Assembly (NCBI GenBank): GCA_038225855.1
Contig: JBBRQU010000008.1
Location: 1 to 64,000 of the forward strand
Origin: CAHJXF01 sp038225855
GTDB lineage: Bacteria; Pseudomonadota; Gammaproteobacteria; Burkholderiales; Burkholderiaceae_D
Direction: 5' to 3'
DNA: 64,000 nt
Notes under the pieces: model-generated
Databases searched by the model: none
What the model was told of the DNA's origin: nothing
The model's input: the letters and a program-made list of their open reading frames with translations, nothing else
Shown: piece by piece, positions 6,400 through 13,833 of the stretch
How the letters are laid out: every line of letters begins with the position of its first letter
How positions within the stretch are numbered: the first letter of the stretch is position 1
Program-made: the position numbers and the translations under genes

Positions 6400-7701
6400 T
6401 CAATCGTGTTTGCGCGCGTCTTCGATAACCTTGCCATCATTGGCAAGTTGGCCCGGTGCGACGAACTCGACATCGCCGCGCAACTGGGTCACATCCCGAA
6501 TCGAAGCGACGATCGAAGCACGACCCGCTTCATCGCCGCCCGAGGCATCGCCCGCGAGTTCGCACATCAAGGTCATGCGATCGTCTCCGATCGCGCCCGA
6601 CACGACCATGCGCGCGCGCGCAATGGAAGGATGACGCTTGACGATGGCTGCGATCTGCGCGGGATGCACGAACATGCCGCGCACCTTGGTGGTCTGATCG
6701 GCGCGACCCATCCAGCCCTTGATGCGCAGATTGGTCCGGCCGCACGGCGACGGTGTGGACGATGACGCGGCGAGTACCGCCGACAGATCGCCAGTTGCAA
6801 AGCGCACCAGCGGATAGTCGTGATTGAAATTCGTCACGACGATCTCGCCGACTTCGCCATCGGGCAGCGTCTCGCCCGTGCCAGGCCGCACGATCTCGAC
6901 GAGCACGTCCTCGTCGACGACGAGGCCGGGATGCAGAACGCCGTCGGTCTGCGTTTCGTAAGCCACGCAGCCGAGGTCGGCCGTGCCATAGACCTGCACG
7001 ACGCTCGTCATCCCGTGCTCGATCAGCCACGCGCGCAGCGACGGTGGAAGCGGCTCGGCGCTGACCAGCGCGCGCCTGATGCTCGCAATGTCCGCGCCGT
7101 TCTCGATCGCCTTCTCGATGATCAGCTTGAGAAACGAAGGCGTCCCCGCATAGAACGCGGGCCTGAGTCCCGCGATCGCCTGCAGTTGCATGTCGGTGTT
7201 GCCCACGCCCGCGGGAATCACGGGGCAGCCGATTTTTTTCGCCGCGCCTTCGACCATGAAGGCCGCCGGTGTGAAGTGATACGAGAACGCGTTGTGCACG
7301 ATCTGTCCGGGGCGCAGGCCCGCAGCCCACAGGGGCCGCGCAAAGCGCCACCAGTCTTCGCCGCGGCCTTCGGGATCGAAAGTCGGGCCGGGCGACATGA
7401 AGAGGCGCGAGAGGCCCGAAGTGTCGGTCGCCGCGAGCCCGCCCCACGGCGGCGCGGCCTCCTGCATCACCTTGAGGTCGGACTTGCGCGTGAGCGGCAA
7501 CGCCGCGAGCGCGGTGCGCGAGTTCACGCTCACTGCATCGACGTTGGCGAACCGTTTCGCAAATCCGCTCGCGCTCTTCGCGCGCGCGATCAACGCGGGC
7601 AAGCGTTGCATCAGGTCGGCTTCGCGCGTGTCGCGGTCGCGGCTTTCGCGTGCGTCGAGATGGGCGCCATCCGGCCCGGCGCCCCATGCGGCAATGCTCA
7701 T
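6400..7701 (-). CDS. Phenylacetate-CoA ligase-like AMP-forming enzyme
   Basis: A 433-residue adenylate-forming enzyme of the PaaK group, which activates aromatic acids to CoA thioesters. Visible family elements are VYGTADLGCVAYET (the acceptor-binding tyrosine/threonine/glutamate core region), DYPLVRFATGDLSAVL, and the KGWMGRADQTTKVRGMFVHPAQI segment split around the GRADQ-TKVRG signature with the C-terminal hinge. The length agrees with PaaK (about 430). It lies at the 3' end of the Liv-type transporter cluster, a context known in betaproteobacteria for uptake and activation of aromatic or other carboxylic acids. The exact substrate cannot be read from the sequence. Confidence 0.85.
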   Translation of the reverse strand: MSIAAWGAGPDGAHLDARESRDRDTREADLMQRLPALIARAKSASGFAKRFANVDAVSVNSRTALAALPLTRKSDLKVMQEAAPPWGGLAATDTSGLSRLFMSPGPTFDPEGRGEDWWRFARPLWAAGLRPGQIVHNAFSYHFTPAAFMVEGAAKKIGCPVIPAGVGNTDMQLQAIAGLRPAFYAGTPSFLKLIIEKAIENGADIASIRRALVSAEPLPPSLRAWLIEHGMTSVVQVYGTADLGCVAYETQTDGVLHPGLVVDEDVLVEIVRPGTGETLPDGEVGEIVVTNFNHDYPLVRFATGDLSAVLAASSSTPSPCGRTNLRIKGWMGRADQTTKVRGMFVHPAQIAAIVKRHPSIARARMVVSGAIGDDRMTLMCELAGDASGGDEAGRASIVASIRDVTQLRGDVEFVAPGQLANDGKVIEDARKHD

Positions 7702-7750
7702 CGAGTTCCTTTTGTGTATGCGCCTTGTACGTAGCGACTCTTCGAACGCG

Positions 7751-8026
7751 TCAATCGTCGACGAGCTTGGTCGCGCGGTGCCTGGCCTCGTCGATGAACT
7801 TGCGCTGCTCGGGCGGCGTGTCGACCGGATAGCGATCGAAGCCCATGCCCGAGGCCTTCTTCAAGTCACCGAGGAGCTTGCCGCCGTCGTCGTGAAAATG
7901 CACGAACGCCTGGCCCACGAGATAGAAGATCCCGGCCTGCTTCTCGCGCAACTGCGGGATCGTGCGCAGTTGTCGAATCAGCGATTGCAAGCGGGCAAGC
8001 GCCTCGGGTCCGGCATGCGCCATCAT
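7751..8026 (-). CDS. Small conserved hypothetical protein
   Basis: A 91-residue soluble protein. It contains REKQAGIFYLVGQAFVHFHD followed by GFDRYPV, a pattern I have seen in short uncharacterised proteobacterial proteins with an alpha/beta fold; no function is known to me. Two ATGs (8026 and 8023) are adjacent; the frame is open further upstream but would run through the attC-like palindrome at 8053-8117. It sits 49 bases before the ligase gene and may be part of the same transcript. Confidence 0.65.
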   Translation of the reverse strand: MMAHAGPEALARLQSLIRQLRTIPQLREKQAGIFYLVGQAFVHFHDDGGKLLGDLKKASGMGFDRYPVDTPPEQRKFIDEARHRATKLVDD

Positions 8027-8052
8027 CGCCTCCTCGTCGTCGTGTGCATGTC

Positions 8053-8117
8053 GCCTGTCGAATAGCCAAGCCGCGGGCGCCGGCCTGGCGCCTGTCGGCT
8101 TGAGTGCCGGGTTATGC
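8053..8117 (-). repeat. Solitary attC-like palindrome
   Basis: On minus it starts GCATAACCCGGCACTCAAGC, matching the R''-spacer-L'' layout of the array sites (CCGTCGTTCAAGCCGAC). It continues into a strong inverted repeat (CCGACAGGCGCC against GGCGCCCGCGGCTTGG) and ends at GACAGGC, a decayed R'. The TAA stop of the DUF2283 gene lies inside its R'' core, as is common in cassettes. It lies about 4 kb on the far side of intI, outside the array. Confidence 0.6.
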
Positions 8118-8309
8118 CGCAACCTGCTCGTAAGAGAAATGAGGAATGTCCGCCCGTTCGGAAGCGTGCTCAATCGTGATGCTGCAGATGTTCCCTGAGG
8201 CATCCAGGTCGATCAAAGTGTCTTCGTCGAGGTCTCGCGTCTCGGCTATAGCGGACTCGCGGAACTCGATCAAGAGCGTGTCGGTATCGGAGAAGTAGCG
8301 GATCTTCAT
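8112..8309 (-). CDS. DUF2283 family protein (putative antitoxin-like partner)
   Basis: A 65-residue protein with the DUF2283 pattern: MKIRYFSDTDTLLIEF at the start, then ETRDLDEDTLIDLDASGNI and SITIEHAS. DUF2283 proteins usually sit beside a small DUF4258-type protein in what is thought to be a toxin-antitoxin-like pair. Here the partner is directly upstream and overlaps by ATGA. The stop codon is inside the attC-like palindrome. The pair therefore has the look of a stray gene cassette. Activity is unproven for the family. Confidence 0.85.
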   Translation of the reverse strand: MKIRYFSDTDTLLIEFRESAIAETRDLDEDTLIDLDASGNICSITIEHASERADIPHFSYEQVAA

Positions 8310-8542
8310 AACTGGAATCTGCGATCGAAGAATGCATTGTGGACCGTCTCGCCATCCGGCAACAAAACAATGCGCAGATGGCGGCTATCAGCTTCGGGAA
8401 CGACAACCCACCGTCGGATTCGTCCATCCGCTTGCACTTGCTCTCGCTCAGGTGCAGCGATGGCGCGTTCGATCCATTCGTCGCGGATGTCAGCGCGATC
8501 GGGTCGAGCGCGAGTTGCGACGAAGTAGGCTGTGACCTTCAA
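8306..8542 (-). CDS. DUF4258-like small protein (putative toxin partner)
   Basis: About 78 residues. It contains RPDRADIRDEWIERAIAAP, then DGRIRRWVVVPEA and LRIVLLPDGETVHNAFFDR, the pattern of DUF4258-like proteins that pair with DUF2283. No ATG fits; TTG at 8542 is the best start (NLKVTAYF begins the conserved part) and leaves it just after the livF stop at 8574, while a longer frame would overlap livF. The 3' end overlaps the DUF2283 start by four bases (ATGA). A toxin role is only inference from pairing. Confidence 0.65.
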   Translation of the reverse strand: MKVTAYFVATRARPDRADIRDEWIERAIAAPEREQVQADGRIRRWVVVPEADSRHLRIVLLPDGETVHNAFFDRRFQL

Positions 8543-8573
8543 GTTGGGGAGCTGGCCAGCGACAAACTCGGAC

Positions 8574-9437
8574 CTATGCGAGCCAGCGCTTGCGACGCCG
8601 ATAGAACTTGGTGTCGCGAAAGCTCTTTCTCTTCTCGCCCGAGACGCCAAGGTAGAACTCCTTCACGTCCTCGTTGGCCGCGAGCGCCGCCGCAGCGCCG
8701 TCCATCACCACCCGACCATTCTCGAGGATGTAGCCGTAGTCGGCGTTAGACAGTGCGATGGTGGTGTTCTGCTCGGCGAGCAGAAAGGACACGTCTTCCT
8801 TCTGGTTGAGGTCGCGCACGATCGTGAAGATCTCTTCGACGATCTGCGGCGCGAGACCCATCGACGGTTCGTCGAGCAGGATCATGGTCGGTCGCGCCAT
8901 CAGCGCGCGGCCGATCGCGGTCATCTGCTGTTCGCCGCCCGAGGTGTAGCCGGCCTGGCTCGTGCGCCGCGTCTTCAGACGCGGAAAGTAAGCGTAGACG
9001 CGTTCGAGCTGTTCGGCCAACGCGGCTCTGCCGATCCGTCGTGTATAGGCGCCCGTCAGCAGGTTCTCTTCGACCGTCAGATGCGCGAAGCAGTGGCGCC
9101 CTTCCATCACCTGGATCACGCCGCGCTTGACGAGATCGTTGGGCGTGAGCCGATCGACGCGCGTGCCTTCGAACTCGATCGAGCCTTTAGTCACGTTGCC
9201 GCGCTCAGCGCGCAAGAGGTTGGAGATCGCCTTCAGGGTCGTAGTCTTGCCTGCGCCGTTGGCGCCGAGCAGCGCGACGATCTTGCCTTTGGGAACCGAC
9301 AGCGAAACGCCCTTCAACACCAGGATCACATGGTCGTAGATGACCTCGATGTTATTGATCGCCAGAAGCGGCGCGGTAGAGGACGCAGTCGAGGGCGCAG
9401 TCGAGGGCGCAGTCGATGAACTCGGTAGGGCTGACAT
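8574..9437 (-). CDS. livF: ABC transporter ATP-binding protein, LivF type
   Basis: A 287-residue ATPase of the branched-chain amino acid transport family. Walker A GANGAGKT is at residues 58-65, the signature is TSGGEQQM and Walker B is MILLDEPSMGL. The C-terminal extension KSFRDTKFYRRRKRW is typical of the LivF copies that travel with acyl-CoA ligases rather than of the E. coli type (about 237 residues). The N-terminus carries a low-complexity Ser/Thr-Ala-Pro stretch encoded by a 12-base tandem repeat (9385-9416, about 2.7 copies). It is the last transporter gene of the cluster, before the cassette-like pair. Substrate is probably a carboxylate or amino acid; undetermined. Confidence 0.88.
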   Translation of the reverse strand: MSALPSSSTAPSTAPSTASSTAPLLAINNIEVIYDHVILVLKGVSLSVPKGKIVALLGANGAGKTTTLKAISNLLRAERGNVTKGSIEFEGTRVDRLTPNDLVKRGVIQVMEGRHCFAHLTVEENLLTGAYTRRIGRAALAEQLERVYAYFPRLKTRRTSQAGYTSGGEQQMTAIGRALMARPTMILLDEPSMGLAPQIVEEIFTIVRDLNQKEDVSFLLAEQNTTIALSNADYGYILENGRVVMDGAAAALAANEDVKEFYLGVSGEKRKSFRDTKFYRRRKRWLA

Positions 9438-9485
9438 GGTGATCGTTCCGTTGATCCCTCCCCGTTCGCAGGGGAGGGAGCCCGC

Positions 9486-10829
9486 TCAACTTTCCTTCGA
9501 GCAATCGCGCGGCGTGATGCCCTTCTGCTTGCCGTAGTCGATCGCCGATTGCTCCAGCAGCGGCCGCACCAGCGCGCGGTTGCCGTCGATCCAGTCGGAC
9601 ACGATGTTCCACTTGGTGCCGTCCCACTGCTGGATCTTGATCTTGCCCGAGCCTTCGTGGTCGAGGCAGCTGGTCTTCATCGGCGGCATCAGGCCCGACG
9701 CATTGAGCTGCTTGAGACGCGCGTCCGAGAGATCGAGATGTTCGAGCGCCCAGCGCACTTCTTCTCCCGACAAGACCTTCTTGCCGTACTTGGCCTGGCC
9801 CACGCGCAGGGCTTCGATCGTGATGATGCCGATCACCACGCCGCGGTTGTAGTTGATGCCGCCGATCTTGGAGCGATCCACCATGTTGCCCGTGGGGTTC
9901 GCGCCGTAAAGCGTCTTCTCGATGTCGAGGATCAGCGGCGTCTTGCCCGACACGTTCATCGCCGCCGACATGTAGCCCTTGGCCGCATCGCCCGCAGGCA
10001 CGGTGTCTTCTTCCGACCCGGCCCACCAGCTACCGATGATCCTGTCGCGCGGATAGCCGATCTTCTGCGCAGCCTTCATCGCGGCCTGGTTCATCACGCC
10101 GAATCCCCAGAAGATCACGTAGTCGGCCTGGCTCTGCCGGATCTGTTGCCACTGCGCGCCCTGCTCGCTTCCGGGAGGCGCGATCGGAATCACTGTCAAT
10201 TCGAAACCGTTGACCTTGGCCTCGGCCTGCAAGTACGTGATCGGCTCCTTGCCGTACGCGGAGTCGAGATACAGGTAGGCGATCTTCTTGCCCTTGAGGT
10301 TGCCCTTCTCCTTCTGCGAGATGTACTTGACGATCGCGGTCGCCTGCATCGGGTAGGTGGTGATCAGCGGAAACGCCCACGGGAAATAACGGCCGTCGAT
10401 GGTGTCGGTGCGGCCATAGCCGGTCTGCACCAGCGGCACCTTGTCGGCCGCAGTCTTGTCGAGCAGCGCGTAGGTGATCGGCGTCGAGACCGGATGGATC
10501 ATCGTGCCCTTGGTCGGACTCTTGGTCTTCAGGCGCTCGTAGCACTCCACGCCGCGCGCGGCCTGGTATTCGGTCTCGCACTCTTCCCACGTGAGCTTGA
10601 CGCCGCCCACGCCGCCTTCCTTGGCGTTGATGTACGCCATGTAGTCGAGAAAGCCGCCGAAGATGCCGGTGCCCGCGGGACCATAAGGCCCGACGCGAAA
10701 CGACAGGATGGAAAAGAACTGCTCGTTGGCCTGCGCGGCCGCGGGTGCGGCCGCCGTCAGCGCCGCGATGCCGAGCACACCGGCACACATGGCTTTGAGG
10801 CTTCCAACTCTCATGCTTGCGAACATCAC
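9486..10829 (-). CDS. Periplasmic substrate-binding protein of Liv-type ABC transporter
   Basis: A 447-residue type I periplasmic binding protein with a signal peptide ending AAPAAAQA near residue 33. The body has the two-lobe family pattern (VPLVQTGYGRTDTIDGRYFP, IAYLYLDSAYGKEP, YVIFWGFGVMNQAAMKAAQ). It is longer than LivK (about 370), as usual for the ABC systems linked to aromatic or fatty acid degradation. A disulfide may join Cys in WEECETEYQAARGVECYE. It lies between livM and livF and should deliver the ligand to the LivHM channel. Confidence 0.88.
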   Translation of the reverse strand: MMFASMRVGSLKAMCAGVLGIAALTAAAPAAAQANEQFFSILSFRVGPYGPAGTGIFGGFLDYMAYINAKEGGVGGVKLTWEECETEYQAARGVECYERLKTKSPTKGTMIHPVSTPITYALLDKTAADKVPLVQTGYGRTDTIDGRYFPWAFPLITTYPMQATAIVKYISQKEKGNLKGKKIAYLYLDSAYGKEPITYLQAEAKVNGFELTVIPIAPPGSEQGAQWQQIRQSQADYVIFWGFGVMNQAAMKAAQKIGYPRDRIIGSWWAGSEEDTVPAGDAAKGYMSAAMNVSGKTPLILDIEKTLYGANPTGNMVDRSKIGGINYNRGVVIGIITIEALRVGQAKYGKKVLSGEEVRWALEHLDLSDARLKQLNASGLMPPMKTSCLDHEGSGKIKIQQWDGTKWNIVSDWIDGNRALVRPLLEQSAIDYGKQKGITPRDCSKES

Positions 10830-10892
10830 TGTCTCCTCGAATGGAATACGGGTCTCATGAAAACTGTCGTGCGCTGCGAATCACCGACGCGC

Positions 10893-11969
10893 TCAATGCG
10901 GGAACGGCCAGATTCTCAGCTTCTCCTTGCCGATCTGCCAGAGTCTTGCCAGGCCGTGCGGCTCGACGATCAAAAAGAAAATAATCAGCGCGCCGAAGAT
11001 CATGAATTCGATATACGTCAGCGACGCCTTGTTGAAGTTCAGATGCAGCAGTTGGGCCACGTCCGGAATCGCGACCGACAAGAAGATCGGCAGCACGGTG
11101 AAGAAGGCCGCGCCGATGAAGCCGCCCATGATCGTTCCCATGCCGCCGACGATGATCATGAACAGGATGCGAAACGACATGTCGAGGCTGAAGGCTTCGG
11201 GCTCGACCGTTCCGATATAGCAGAACGCGTAGAGCGCGCCGGCCACGCCGCAGTAGAACGAGCTGATCGCGAACGCCAGCAGCTTGGTCTTCATCAGCGG
11301 AATGCCGATCACTTCGGCGGCCACGTCCATGTCGCGCACCGCCATCCATGCGCGGCCGGTGTTCGAGCGCGCCATGTTCTTGGCCGCGAGCGCGAGCACC
11401 GCGACCACGCCCAGCACGAACAGGTAGTTGCGCATCGGCGAGTCGATCGCGATGCCGAAGAAGCTCACCGGCTGCGCACTGATCACGCCCGAGGCGCTGT
11501 CGTTGGTGAACCAGGGAAACTTCTGCAGCGCCCACACCACGAAGAACTGCGCGGCCAGCGTCGCGACCGCCAGATAGAAGCCCTTGATGCGCACCGACGG
11601 CAAACCGAACGCGATGCCGACCAATGCGGCGCACACGCCCGCGAGCAGGAACGACACGATGTGCGGCAACCACGGCACGCGCAACACGAAGTTATAGGCC
11701 GCGAAGGCCCCCACCGCCATGAAGGCCGCCGAGCCGAGCGAGAGCTGCCCCGCGTAACCGGTGAGAATGTTCAGGCCGATCGCAGCGAGCGAGAAGATCA
11801 GGATCGGAATCAACAGCGCCGTGAACCAGTAGTCCGAGACGAACAGCGGCACGATCACGAACGCGATCGCGAGCAGCGCGAAGAACGCGATGCGGTCCTG
11901 CCGGATCGGCAGCAACTGCTGATCGGCGGCATAGGTGGTCTTGAACTGACCGGCTTCGCGATAGAACAT
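10893..11969 (-). CDS. livM: ABC transporter permease, LivM type
   Basis: A 358-residue permease with about nine hydrophobic segments from residue 28 on. The family block ILTGYAGQLSLGSAAFMAVG is near residues 67-86, and the EAA-like loop lies in AEVIGIPLMKTKLLAFAISS. The length agrees with LivM proteins of this cluster type. It forms the membrane channel with LivH. Between livM and livH is a 155-base spacer with a long hairpin (12022-12081), so expression of the two halves of the operon may differ. Confidence 0.88.
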   Translation of the reverse strand: MFYREAGQFKTTYAADQQLLPIRQDRIAFFALLAIAFVIVPLFVSDYWFTALLIPILIFSLAAIGLNILTGYAGQLSLGSAAFMAVGAFAAYNFVLRVPWLPHIVSFLLAGVCAALVGIAFGLPSVRIKGFYLAVATLAAQFFVVWALQKFPWFTNDSASGVISAQPVSFFGIAIDSPMRNYLFVLGVVAVLALAAKNMARSNTGRAWMAVRDMDVAAEVIGIPLMKTKLLAFAISSFYCGVAGALYAFCYIGTVEPEAFSLDMSFRILFMIIVGGMGTIMGGFIGAAFFTVLPIFLSVAIPDVAQLLHLNFNKASLTYIEFMIFGALIIFFLIVEPHGLARLWQIGKEKLRIWPFPH

Positions 11970-12021
11970 GTCGGCCTTCAGCGGCGATGATTGAGCACGG
12001 GACCGCGCATGTCACCGTCGC

Positions 12022-12081
12022 CCCGGCGAAGGCCGGGGTTCAAGATATGCGTGGACAACTTGGGTCCCGGCCTTCGCCGGG
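12022..12081. repeat. Long inverted repeat (REP-like hairpin) between livM and livH
   Basis: Two 16-base arms, CCCGGCGAAGGCCGGG (12022-12037) and its exact reverse complement (12066-12081), are separated by 28 bases. Each arm is itself nearly palindromic. It resembles dispersed extragenic palindromes and could stabilise or attenuate the transcript. Confidence 0.8.
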
Positions 12082-12124
12082 AAGACGGCGGCGCGGTTTG
12101 CGAAAGTTCGACGTAACCCATGGT

Positions 12125-13018
12125 TTACACCCGATCGATGTGGCGTTCACCGAACAGACCTTCGGGTCGCACCAGCAGGAACAGCAACGCGAGCACATAC
12201 GGGAACCAGCTCTCGATTCCGCCGCCGACATAGGGACCGATGAAGACCTCGGCGAGCTTCTCGGTGCTGCCGATGATGAGTCCGCCGACGATTGCGCCCG
12301 GCACCGACGTGAAGCCGCCGAGGATCAGCACCGGCAGCGCTTTCAGCACGATCGACACGAGCCCGAGCTGCACGCCGTTGCGCGCGCCCCAGAGCAGACC
12401 CGCGACCAGCGCGACGAAGCCCGCCACACCCCACACGATCATCCAGATCACTTGCAGAGGAATGCCGATCGACAGCGCCGCCTGATGGTCGTCGGCCACC
12501 GCGCGCAGCGCGCGACCGATCTTGGTCTTTTGAAAGAACAGCGCAAGCCCCGCGACCAGAACGCCGCAGATCGCCGCCGCCGCAAGGTCGAAGGTGGAGA
12601 TCGAGAAGTTGTAGCGCTCGATGAAGAAAGGCAGCGGCTCGTCGGGGATGCCCAGGCGAATCTCGTGACTCTCGTTGCCCCACAGAAATGGTCCCAGGCC
12701 CTCGAGGAAGAAAGACAGGCCGATGGTCGCCATGAACAGCGAGATCGCCGGTTGATTGACCAGCGGGCGCAACACGAAGCGCTCGGTCACGATGCCGAAC
12801 ACGATCATCATCAGCAGCGCGAGGATCAACGCGAAGCCGAACGGCACACCCTTGGCGAGGATGCCGACGAACGACAGCGCGGCGAAATACACCATCGCGC
12901 CCTGCGCGAAATTGAACACGCCCGAGGCCTTGTAGATCAGCACGAAGCCGAGCGCCACGAGCGAATACATCACGCCCGCGAGCAAGCCGCCGACCAGGAC
13001 TTCGAGGAAGAATTGCAT
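12125..13018 (-). CDS. livH: ABC transporter permease, LivH type
   Basis: A 297-residue permease starting MQFFLEVLVGGLLAGVMYSL, with family segments LVALGFVLIYKASGVFNFAQ and the EAA-like loop ALRAVADDHQAALSIGIPLQ. ATG at 13018 is chosen because it overlaps the LivG stop (TGATG), giving translational coupling and the normal LivH length; the frame is open further upstream only in the shadow of livG. It pairs with LivM. Confidence 0.9.
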   Translation of the reverse strand: MQFFLEVLVGGLLAGVMYSLVALGFVLIYKASGVFNFAQGAMVYFAALSFVGILAKGVPFGFALILALLMMIVFGIVTERFVLRPLVNQPAISLFMATIGLSFFLEGLGPFLWGNESHEIRLGIPDEPLPFFIERYNFSISTFDLAAAAICGVLVAGLALFFQKTKIGRALRAVADDHQAALSIGIPLQVIWMIVWGVAGFVALVAGLLWGARNGVQLGLVSIVLKALPVLILGGFTSVPGAIVGGLIIGSTEKLAEVFIGPYVGGGIESWFPYVLALLFLLVRPEGLFGERHIDRV

Positions 13019-13806
13019 CAATGCACCACGCCCAGGTAGGCGTCGATCACGTTCTGGTCGGCTCGCACTTGATCGGGCGTGCCGTCGCCGATCTTCTTGC
13101 CGTAGTCGAGCACGACCACGCGGTCCGAGATGTCCATCACCACGCTCATGTCGTGTTCGATCAACACGATGGTGGTGCCGAACTGGTCGTTCACGTCGAG
13201 GATGAAGCGACACATGTCCTGCTTTTCTTCGACGTTCATGCCGGCCATCGGCTCGTCGAGCAGCAACAGCCTGGGCTCGGCCGCCAGCGCGCGCGCGAGC
13301 TCGACGCGCTTTTGCAGGCCGTACGGCAGGCGCCCGACCGACGTCTTGCGGATGTGCTGGATCTCAAGGAAGTCGATCACTTCCTCGACGCGCCGGCGGT
13401 TCGCCAGCTCGGTCTTGCGCGAAGGTCCGAGGTTGATCGCGTCGAGCACGAAGTTGCCGTGCATCAGCGTATTGCGGCCGGTCATGATGTTGTCGAGCAC
13501 GCTCATGCCCTTGAAGAGCGCGATGTTCTGGAAGGTGCGCGCGATGCCTTCGCGCGCGGCGCGATGCGGCTTGATGTTCTTGCGCTCTTCGCCGTGAAAT
13601 CGAATGCGCCCCTGTTGCGGGTGATAGACGCCGTTGATGACGTTGAGCATCGAACTCTTGCCCGCGCCGTTGGGTCCGATGATGGCGCGGATCTCGTGCT
13701 CGCGAACGTCGAACGAAATGTCGGTCAATGCCTTCACGCCGCCGAACGACAGCGAGATCGATTCGAGCTCGAGGATCACCTCGCCGATGCGGCGCTCGCC
13801 ATTCAC
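13018..13806 (-). CDS. livG: ABC transporter ATP-binding protein, LivG type
   Basis: A 262-residue ATPase. Walker A GPNGAGKS is at residues 44-51, the signature is PYGLQKRVELARAL and Walker B is LLLLDEPMAGM. The variant signature (YGLQKR rather than LSGGQ) is normal for LivG. A 27-base gap separates it from the acyl-CoA synthetase upstream and a TGATG overlap couples it to livH, so the whole block from 15807 down is probably one operon. Confidence 0.9.
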   Translation of the reverse strand: MNGERRIGEVILELESISLSFGGVKALTDISFDVREHEIRAIIGPNGAGKSSMLNVINGVYHPQQGRIRFHGEERKNIKPHRAAREGIARTFQNIALFKGMSVLDNIMTGRNTLMHGNFVLDAINLGPSRKTELANRRRVEEVIDFLEIQHIRKTSVGRLPYGLQKRVELARALAAEPRLLLLDEPMAGMNVEEKQDMCRFILDVNDQFGTTIVLIEHDMSVVMDISDRVVVLDYGKKIGDGTPDQVRADQNVIDAYLGVVH

Positions 13807-13833
13807 GACGGCGCTCCCGCGCGATCGAAACGA

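Noticed and set aside
9385..9416. 12-base tandem repeat as a mobile or regulatory element
   Set aside because: It encodes the low-complexity Ser/Thr-Ala-Pro stretch at the LivF N-terminus and is best explained as slippage inside the gene.
9549..11990. An 813-codon open frame on the + strand, opposite livK and livM
   Set aside because: It is antisense to two well-recognised transporter genes and its product is a compositionally biased Arg/His/Glu-rich chain without domains; long antisense frames are expected in high-GC DNA.
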